Shown here: positions 58,148 to 64,000 of the stretch, one piece after another | Layout: each line of letters starts with the position of its first letter | Position numbering within the stretch: the stretch's first letter is position 1 | Assembly: GCA_943914355.1 (NCBI GenBank) | Contig: CALUBS010000007.1 | Coordinates: 1 to 64,000 of the forward strand | DNA from: an uncultured Corynebacterium sp. | GTDB taxonomy: Bacteria; Actinomycetota; Actinomycetes; Mycobacteriales; Mycobacteriaceae | DNA: 64,000 nucleotides | Direction of reading: 5' to 3' | Position numbers and translations under genes: made by a program | The notes under the pieces: model-generated | Database searches by the model: none | Told to the model about the DNA's origin: nothing | The model's input: the letters and a program-made list of their open reading frames with translations, nothing else

Positions 58148-59800
58148 ATGACTCCAGCTGATTTGGCCACCTTAGTTAAAGAATCCGCCACCGAGGTCAT
58201 GGCAGAACATGACCTAGACGCGTCCGTATTGCCGGAATCTGTCACGGTAGAGCGACCCCGCAACCCAGAACACGGTGACTACGCCACCAACCTTGCACTG
58301 CAGGTGGCCAAGAAGGCCGGCGCGAATCCGCGCGAATTTGGTGGCTGGTTAGCACAAAAATTGGCCCAGCACGATGCTATCGCGGAGGCCGATATTGCCG
58401 GTCCTGGCTTTATTAATATCCGCTTGGCCGCCGCTGCCCAGGGCGAGATTGTTGCCCAGATTCTGCAGGCAGGCGCGGACTACGGTTCCAATGATTCCTT
58501 TGCGGGCAAGAAGATTAACCTGGAATTCGTATCTGCCAATCCCACCGGCCCGATTCACTTGGGCGGTACGCGCTGGGCCGCGGTCGGCGATTCGCTGGGT
58601 AGGGTGCTCACGGCTTCCGGTGCAGAGGTCACCCGCGAGTACTACTTCAACGACCACGGCGGCCAGATTGACCGCTTCTCCCGCTCCCTTGTTGCTGCCG
58701 CAAAGGGCGAGCCCACGCCGGAGGACGGCTACGGCGGAGATTATATCCACGACATCGCAAACGCGGTTGTGGAAAAGAATCCAAGCGCGCTCGAGGGCGA
58801 TGCTGCGCAGGTACAAGAGGCCTTCCGCGCCGATGGCGTGGAGATGATGTTTGCGCAGATTAAGCAGTCCCTGCATGAATTCGGCGTGGATTTTGATGTC
58901 TACTTCCACGAAAATTCGCTTTTTGAATCTGGGGCGGTAGACAAGGCGCTTGAGACCCTGAAGTCTGAAGGCCACCTCTATGAGGCGGACAATGCGTGGT
59001 GGCTAAAGTCCACCGATTATGGCGATTCTAAGGATCGCGTCGTGGTGAAATCGGACGGTAATGCGGCCTATATCGCCGGCGATATCGCCTACGTGGCCGA
59101 TAAATTCGACCGCGGTCACGATCTCAATATCTACATGCTGGGCGCTGACCACCACGGTTATGTCCCGCGCCTGAAGGCTGCGGCAGCCGCCTTGGGCTAT
59201 GACGCCGATGGCGTCGAAGTGCTCATTGGCCAGATGGTCAACCTGCTGCGCGATGGCAAGCCGGTGCGCATGTCCAAGCGCGCGGGCACCGTGATCACCA
59301 TCGAGGATTTGGTTGCCGCCATCGGTGTTGATGCATCGCGGTATTCGCTGGTGCGCTCGTCGGTGGATCAGTCCATCGATATCGACTTGGGCCTGTGGGA
59401 GTCGCAGTCCTCGGATAATCCTGTCTACTACGTGCAATACGGCCATGCGCGGCTGTGCTCGATCGGGCGCAAGGCGGCGGAGTTGGGGGTTAGCTCCGAA
59501 GGTGCAGACCTCTCCCTGCTGGAGCATGAGCGCGAAGGCGACCTCATCCGCACCCTGGGCGAGTTCCCCGCAGTGGTGGCAGATGCCGCGGAACTGCGCG
59601 AGCCGCACCGCGTGGCGCGCTATGCCGAAGAGTTGGCTGGCGTATTCCACCGTTTCTATGACACCTGCCAGGTTTTGCCCAAGGCAGGGGAGGAAGAGCA
59701 GCCCATTCACAGCGCACGCCTCGCGTTGGCGGAAGCATCCCGCGTCGTCCTGTCCAATGCCTTGACCATGGTGGGCGTGAGCGCACCGGAGAAGATGTAA
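58148..59800 (+). CDS. argS: Arginyl-tRNA synthetase
   Basis: A class I aminoacyl-tRNA synthetase of 550 residues that charges tRNA-Arg. The N-terminal additional domain ([17 protein letters not shown]) is followed by the HIGH-like site [20 protein letters not shown]. The KMSK-like loop is RMSKRAGT. The C-terminal anticodon-binding helices end with the conserved [16 protein letters not shown]. The frame is open to 58079; the ATG at 58148 fits the family and has a leaderless -10 box. lysA starts at the base after its stop, a fixed pair in corynebacteria. Confidence 0.96.
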   Translation: MTPADLATLVKESATEVMAEHDLDASVLPESVTVERPRNPEHGDYATNLALQVAKKAGANPREFGGWLAQKLAQHDAIAEADIAGPGFINIRLAAAAQGEIVAQILQAGADYGSNDSFAGKKINLEFVSANPTGPIHLGGTRWAAVGDSLGRVLTASGAEVTREYYFNDHGGQIDRFSRSLVAAAKGEPTPEDGYGGDYIHDIANAVVEKNPSALEGDAAQVQEAFRADGVEMMFAQIKQSLHEFGVDFDVYFHENSLFESGAVDKALETLKSEGHLYEADNAWWLKSTDYGDSKDRVVVKSDGNAAYIAGDIAYVADKFDRGHDLNIYMLGADHHGYVPRLKAAAAALGYDADGVEVLIGQMVNLLRDGKPVRMSKRAGTVITIEDLVAAIGVDASRYSLVRSSVDQSIDIDLGLWESQSSDNPVYYVQYGHARLCSIGRKAAELGVSSEGADLSLLEHEREGDLIRTLGEFPAVVADAAELREPHRVARYAEELAGVFHRFYDTCQVLPKAGEEEQPIHSARLALAEASRVVLSNALTMVGVSAPEKM

Positions 59801-61138
59801 ATGACTGATTTCAATGAGCTTCCCGCCCACGTGTGGCCGCGAAATGCGAGCCGCCAGGAAGACGGCGTAGTTACCGTAGCGGAAGTCCCCTTGCCGGATT
59901 TGGCAGAGGAATTTCAGACCCCGCTGTACGTCTTCGATGAAGATGACTTCCGCTCGCGCTGCCAAGACATGGCTCGCGCTTTCGGTGGACCCGATCACGT
60001 GCACTATGCCTCCAAGGCATTCATTTCCAAAAAGGTCGTGCAGTGGGTCAACGAAGAAGGCCTGTGCCTCGATGCTGCCGCGCTCAATGAGCTAAAGATT
60101 GCGCTCGCCGCAGAGTTCCCGGCAGCGCGCATTACGGCGCACGGCAATAATAAAGACGAGGAATACCTGCGCCTGTGCGTGGATGCGGGCGTGGGCCACG
60201 TGGTCATCGATAATGAGCAGGAGCTCGAAGAGCTCAACCGCATCGCCGGCGAGGCAGGCGTGGTGCAGCCGGTAATGATTCGCGTCAAGCCGGGTGTGGA
60301 TGCGCATACCCACGAATTCATTGCTACCTCGCACGAGGACCAGAAATTCGGTATTTCCCTGGCCACGGGCGCGGCTTTCGCCGCCGCGAAGCGCTGCCTT
60401 GAGGTGAACAACCTCCACTTGAGCGGCCTGCACTGCCATGTAGGCTCCCAGGTTTTCAATGCCGAGGGTTTCAAACTCGCCGCCGAGCGCGTGCTGGAGC
60501 TCTACCGTCAAATCCACACCGAGCTGGGCGTTGACTTAGCCGAGCTGGACTTGGGCGGCGGCTTTGGTATTCCGTATATGCCCTATGAGGAAGCCCTGAA
60601 TATTGACCGCGTGGCCCAGGACATGCTGCGGGCCGTTGACCAGACTGCGGAAGAACTCGACATTAAGGCGCCGTTCCTCCTCGTGGAGCCGGGGCGCTCC
60701 TTGGTGGCCGGGTCTGCCGTGACTGTCTACCGCGTGGGTACGGTCAAGGACGTGGAAACCGGCAAGGCCGATTTGCCGGTGCGCCGGTATATCTCCATCG
60801 ATGGGGGAATGTCCGATAATATTCGCCCCGCCCTCTACGGTTCCGAATACGATGTGCGCCTGGTTAACCGCTTTAGCGACGGCGAGATGGTGCCCTCGCG
60901 CATCGTGGGTTTCCACTGCGAATCCGGCGATATTCTGTTGGAGGAAGGCGAATTGCCCGATGATATCCAGCCGGGGGACTTGCTCGCTTTCGCGGCCACC
61001 GGCGGGTATCAGTACATGATGTCCTCTCGGTACAACGGCGCGGTGCGCCCAGCCGTGGTTGCCACGCGCGTGGGAAATACCAAGCCCATGTTGCGGCGCG
61101 AAACCATCGAGGATCTTTTGTCCTTGGAAGTGGATTAA
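59801..61138 (+). CDS. lysA: Diaminopimelate decarboxylase
   Basis: A 445-residue PLP enzyme of alanine-racemase fold that decarboxylates meso-DAP to L-lysine. The PLP Lys is in [10 protein letters not shown] (about residues 66-75). The glycine loop is [11 protein letters not shown], followed by [10 protein letters not shown] and HCESGDIL, whose Cys contributes to the active site of the dimer partner. It follows argS without a gap, and in C. glutamicum the argS-lysA operon is controlled by arginine and lysine. A terminator lies ten bases after its stop. Confidence 0.96.
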   Translation: MTDFNELPAHVWPRNASRQEDGVVTVAEVPLPDLAEEFQTPLYVFDEDDFRSRCQDMARAFGGPDHVHYASKAFISKKVVQWVNEEGLCLDAAALNELKIALAAEFPAARITAHGNNKDEEYLRLCVDAGVGHVVIDNEQELEELNRIAGEAGVVQPVMIRVKPGVDAHTHEFIATSHEDQKFGISLATGAAFAAAKRCLEVNNLHLSGLHCHVGSQVFNAEGFKLAAERVLELYRQIHTELGVDLAELDLGGGFGIPYMPYEEALNIDRVAQDMLRAVDQTAEELDIKAPFLLVEPGRSLVAGSAVTVYRVGTVKDVETGKADLPVRRYISIDGGMSDNIRPALYGSEYDVRLVNRFSDGEMVPSRIVGFHCESGDILLEEGELPDDIQPGDLLAFAATGGYQYMMSSRYNGAVRPAVVATRVGNTKPMLRRETIEDLLSLEVD

Positions 61139-61147
61139 GCCAGTACT

Positions 61148-61195
61148 ACCCCCGCAACGCAGGGGCCACATTCGGCCCGTGCGGCGGGGGTTTTC
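61148..61195 (+). terminator. Terminator of argS-lysA
   Basis: ACCCCCGC (61148-61155) pairs with GCGGGGGT (61184-61191), and an inner pair GGGGCC/GGCCC adds structure. TTT follows. It separates the argS-lysA and hom-thrB transcripts. Confidence 0.75.
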
Positions 61196-61249
61196 TGTAG
61201 CTAAACGAATATTATCCCCCGCATGTCGCAATATAGACAGCTCGTTCTG

Positions 61250-61255
61250 TATAGT
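61250..61255 (+). promoter_or_regulatory. Probable -10 box for hom
   Basis: TATAGT lies 61 bases before the hom start. It overlaps an inverted repeat CTGTA (61247-61251) and TACAG (61270-61274) that could act as operator or leader hairpin. Confidence 0.4.
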
Positions 61256-61316
61256 GACCTGTAGCCGCATACAGCGGGAGACATTTTCCACCACTAAATC
61301 GACATGGAGACGGACT

Positions 61317-62660
61317 ATGGATGCTTCAAACAGTGAGCTACAGCTACATTCGCGTACCGGCAAGGGTGAAGGCGAAACCGTTGGCATCGCGCTGCTTGGA
61401 TTCGGCACCGTGGGCGCGGAAGTTTTCCGCCTCTTAGATGAGAATGCGGATGCCTTTGCTCATCGCATCGGTGGGCCAGCAGAGATCCGTGGCATCGCCA
61501 TCCAGAACAAGAATAAGCTGCGCCCGGGCGTGCCCAGCGAATTGTTGACCGATGATGCCAAGGCCCTGATCTCCCGCGATGATATTGACTTGGTGGTGGA
61601 GGTCATCGGTGGGATAGATTTCCCGCGCGAGTTGGTGTTGACCGCGCTTAATTCCGGCAAGTCCGTGGTGACGGCGAATAAGGCGCTCGTTGCTGCGCAT
61701 GCTGATGAATTGGCCCAGGCAGCGGAACGCTCCGGCGTTGACCTCTACTTTGAGGCCGCCGTGGCCGCCGCCATCCCCGTCGTGGGTATGCTGCGTCGCT
61801 CCCTGGCAGGTGACCAGATTGAGCGCATCTCTGGCATCGTCAACGGCACGACCAACTACATCTTGGATGCCATGGAATCCACCGGCGCCACTTATGACGA
61901 GGCCCTGGCAGAAGCCACCCGCTTGGGCTATGCCGAGGCGGATCCCACCGCGGACGTGGAGGGGCATGACGCGGCGTCCAAGGCCGCCATCATGGCCTCC
62001 ATCGGTTTCCACACCCGCGTGAAGTTCGAGGACGTGCACTGCGAGGGAATTACCGATATCACGGCAGACGATATTGCCGCGGCAAACGATGCCGGCTATT
62101 CCATCAAGCTGCTGGCCATTTGTGAGCGCCTGCGCCGCGAGGATGGATCCGAAGTGGTCAACGCGCGCGTGCACCCGACCCTGGTGGCCAAGGAGCACCC
62201 GCTGGCTACCGTCAGCGAGTCCTATAACGCCATCTTCGTCGAGGCTGAGGCCGCCGGCTCGCTTATGTTCTACGGCAATGGTGCTGGCGGCAACCCCACC
62301 GCTTCGGCCGTGCTTGGCGATGTCGTCGGTGCCGCCCGCAATATCGTCCACGGCGGCCGCGCGCCTGGCGAGAATACCTACGCTAACTTGCCGATTGCGG
62401 ACTTCGGCGAGGTCGATACCCGCTTCCACATCGATATGGAAGTCCAGGATCGCGCCGGCGTCTTGGAGGCTATTTCCGCGCTTTTCGCACAGCATGGGGT
62501 ATCCCTGCGCACCGTGCGCCAAGAAGACGGCGAGGATACCGCGCGCCTTATTGTGGTCACCCACGCTGCCAAGGAAGCGACCCTGGAAAACATCGTCTCC
62601 GCCTTGGGCGAGCTCGATGAGGTCAAGGCCGTTCACTCGGTCATCCGCCTGGGCAGCTAA
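61317..62660 (+). CDS. hom: Homoserine dehydrogenase
   Basis: A 447-residue enzyme that reduces aspartate semialdehyde to homoserine, feeding threonine, methionine and isoleucine. The NAD(P) site is [12 protein letters not shown] at about residues 25-36. The catalytic region contains [18 protein letters not shown] and [20 protein letters not shown]-terminal ACT domain ([20 protein letters not shown]) gives threonine feedback control, and NLPIADFGE holds the Gly known from C. glutamicum feedback mutants. The frame opens earlier, but the ATG at 61317 follows GGAG at seven bases. Confidence 0.96.
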   Translation: MDASNSELQLHSRTGKGEGETVGIALLGFGTVGAEVFRLLDENADAFAHRIGGPAEIRGIAIQNKNKLRPGVPSELLTDDAKALISRDDIDLVVEVIGGIDFPRELVLTALNSGKSVVTANKALVAAHADELAQAAERSGVDLYFEAAVAAAIPVVGMLRRSLAGDQIERISGIVNGTTNYILDAMESTGATYDEALAEATRLGYAEADPTADVEGHDAASKAAIMASIGFHTRVKFEDVHCEGITDITADDIAAANDAGYSIKLLAICERLRREDGSEVVNARVHPTLVAKEHPLATVSESYNAIFVEAEAAGSLMFYGNGAGGNPTASAVLGDVVGAARNIVHGGRAPGENTYANLPIADFGEVDTRFHIDMEVQDRAGVLEAISALFAQHGVSLRTVRQEDGEDTARLIVVTHAAKEATLENIVSALGELDEVKAVHSVIRLGS

Positions 62661-62683
62661 ACCGGTTCGATATATTAGACACC

Positions 62684-63613
62684 ATGAGCATCGAAGTTGA
62701 AGTCGGCACCAAAGCGATAGTCACCGTCCCCGCCTCTACGGCGAACCTGGGGCCGGGCTATGACACCTTAGGCATGTCATTGAGCATGTACGACACCGCC
62801 GAGGTGGAGGTTATTCCCTCTGGCCTTGAGGTGGAGATTTTTGGCGAGGGGGCAGACGACCTCCCGCGCGATGGCTCGCACCTGATGGTCAAGGCCATCC
62901 GCTCCGCGCTATCTGCCGCCGAAGCTACGGTGCCAGGGCTGCGCGTGGTCTCGCATAATACGATCCCCCAATCGCGCGGCTTGGGTTCTTCGGCGTCTAC
63001 AGCGGTCGCCGGCGTGGCCGCGGGCAATGCCTTGGCCGGCAGCCCGCTGACCCAAGATCAGCTCGTGCAATTGTCTTCGGCGTTTGAGGGCCACCCGGAT
63101 AATGCCGCGGCCTCGGTACTGGGCAGTGCCGTGGTCTCGTGGACGACGGTTCCTGTCGATGGCCGATCCTTACCGGAATACAAGGCCGCTACCATCAACG
63201 TGCATCCCGATATTCGGGCGACCGCGCTGGTGCCGGATTCCCACGCCTCCACCCAGGCGGTGCGTCGCGTTCTGCCTTCGCACGTGACGCATTCCGATGC
63301 CGCCTTTAACGTCTCCCGCACCGCCGTCCAGGTAGCCGCATTGCAGAACTACCCGGAGTTACTGTGGGAAGGCACCCGCGACCGCTTACACCAGCCGTAT
63401 CGCGCCGACGTGCTTCCCGTGACCGCGGAGTGGGTGAACCGCCTGCGCAACCGCGGGTACGCCGCCTATCTTTCCGGAGCGGGGCCAACGGTGATGGTGC
63501 TGCACACGGAGGACATCGACGAGAGTATTCTCGATGATGCCCGCGAGCAGGGCCTGCGCGTCTTCGATCTCAAGGTCGCGGGCCCGGTTCGCGTGGAAGT
63601 TACACAGGCTTAA
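62684..63613 (+). CDS. thrB: Homoserine kinase
   Basis: A 309-residue GHMP kinase that phosphorylates homoserine for threonine synthesis. Motif 1 is [14 protein letters not shown], and the ATP-binding motif 2 is [16 protein letters not shown] (about residues 95-110). Motif 3 near the end is [12 protein letters not shown]. It follows hom by 23 bases, the standard hom-thrB operon. Its stop overlaps the convergent regulator gene by 14 bases. Confidence 0.96.
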   Translation: MSIEVEVGTKAIVTVPASTANLGPGYDTLGMSLSMYDTAEVEVIPSGLEVEIFGEGADDLPRDGSHLMVKAIRSALSAAEATVPGLRVVSHNTIPQSRGLGSSASTAVAGVAAGNALAGSPLTQDQLVQLSSAFEGHPDNAAASVLGSAVVSWTTVPVDGRSLPEYKAATINVHPDIRATALVPDSHASTQAVRRVLPSHVTHSDAAFNVSRTAVQVAALQNYPELLWEGTRDRLHQPYRADVLPVTAEWVNRLRNRGYAAYLSGAGPTVMVLHTEDIDESILDDAREQGLRVFDLKVAGPVRVEVTQA

Positions 63614-64000
63614 TCTCGATCTGGCACACTTCGGGGCGCTGCATCGGCGTTAAGGCGATGTCCGCGTCCGTACCGCTGGCTTCCTGCAAAAAGCCAGCGT
63701 GTATGGCGCAGACAAAGGGGCTCGGGGTGGTTCCGGAGGAGACGAACGGGCAGGCATTCAACTCGATTTCGGAAGGATCTGCGCCCTGCGAAGGATCAAA
63801 ACCCATATCGCGCAGGGTGGCAAAAAGGGTATCGAGCGCCCCGCTGTGAATGTCCGCGCCCGTGGCGCGCGCCCATTGGCGTCCCAGCTCCCGGGCCTGT
63901 GGGGAAGAGAAATCATCGAGCTCTTCTTTGCCCGCGAGCATCGAGGTCAGCACGCTAATGAGGCTGACGTATTCGTCTGCGATGGCGCGGTTATCTGGCA
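63600..64000 (-). CDS. Transcriptional regulator with cysteine-containing C-terminal domain (5' part outside window)
   Basis: The C-terminal 133 codons of a gene that continues past the right edge. The visible part reads [20 protein letters not shown], a helical stretch, and a second block [33 protein letters not shown]. The last part, [25 protein letters not shown], has the CPF...C...H pattern. I associate that with the C-terminal sensor domain of ArsR/SufR-like helix-turn-helix regulators. The DNA-binding part would lie outside the window. The start codon is not seen; an internal GTG at 63953 is not the start. Confidence 0.6.
   Translation of the reverse strand, partial: PDNRAIADEYVSLISVLTSMLAGKEELDDFSSPQARELGRQWARATGADIHSGALDTLFATLRDMGFDPSQGADPSEIELNACPFVSSGTTPSPFVCAIHAGFLQEASGTDADIALTPMQRPEVCQIEIKPV

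Noticed and set aside
1..64000. CRISPR arrays, rRNA genes, transposases, prophage genes
   Set aside because: No regularly spaced repeats, no rRNA sequence, and no transposase or phage structural protein seen on either strand.

Overview
The window is a stretch of chromosome from a high-GC Gram-positive bacterium of the genus Corynebacterium. This rests on gene content and order: dapE, a LOG protein, folP2, gpgS, a DivIVA-domain protein and DUF3117, then an O-methyltransferase, sigE, cseE, tatB and mrp, then an odhA that fuses an E2-type domain to the E1 subunit, and later argS, lysA, hom and thrB. The same order is known from Corynebacterium glutamicum and partly from Mycobacterium. Several genes have a -10-like box about 8 bases before the start codon, which fits the leaderless transcripts common in this group. 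The species cannot be fixed from the sequence alone.

Layout. 1-5421: end of an amino-acid permease, then lysine/DAP and glucosylglycerate genes ending in an RlmA-like methyltransferase. 5422-12228: a degenerate GH32 protein, the sigE/cseE/tatB envelope-stress block, mrp, a lipoprotein, and two copies of an interspersed repeat. 12229-22913: odhA, a membrane protein, a carboxylesterase, a very acidic protein, an MFS exporter with a LexA-like box, and an unusual Nramp-family transporter. 22914-25760: a visibly AT-richer island with a NaeI-type restriction-modification system and an unknown divergent ORF. 25712-34805: a Nudix gene and a histidine-utilisation cluster (yjiH, hutG, hutR, hutH, hutU, hutI), interrupted by a GDSL lipoprotein. 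34852-40790: DEAD-box helicase, two HNH nucleases, a membrane protein, putP. 40971-49038: five co-directional genes (SNF2 helicase, SWIM protein, SbcD/YhaO-like phosphoesterase, hookless SbcC/YhaN-like ATPase, MarR regulator) that look like one DNA-processing module. 49046-53294: small proteins, a NatAB-type ABC exporter, a Panacea-type antitoxin with a frameshifted partner, a small membrane protein missed by ordinary ORF cut-offs, and tRNA-Arg(CCG). 53348-57923: a secreted tripeptidyl-aminopeptidase-like hydrolase and the lutABC lactate-oxidation operon. 58148-64000: argS-lysA, hom-thrB, and the 3' part of a regulator.

How it works together. Core biosynthesis (DAP/lysine, homoserine/threonine, 2-oxoglutarate oxidation) sits beside accessory carbon and nitrogen use (histidine to glutamate, proline uptake, lactate oxidation, peptide trimming). 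Two defence-like loci (NaeI-type R-M and the Panacea pair) and the helicase/SMC module are the parts most worth following up. All motif and homology statements come from reading the sequence and remembered family features; no database search was run.
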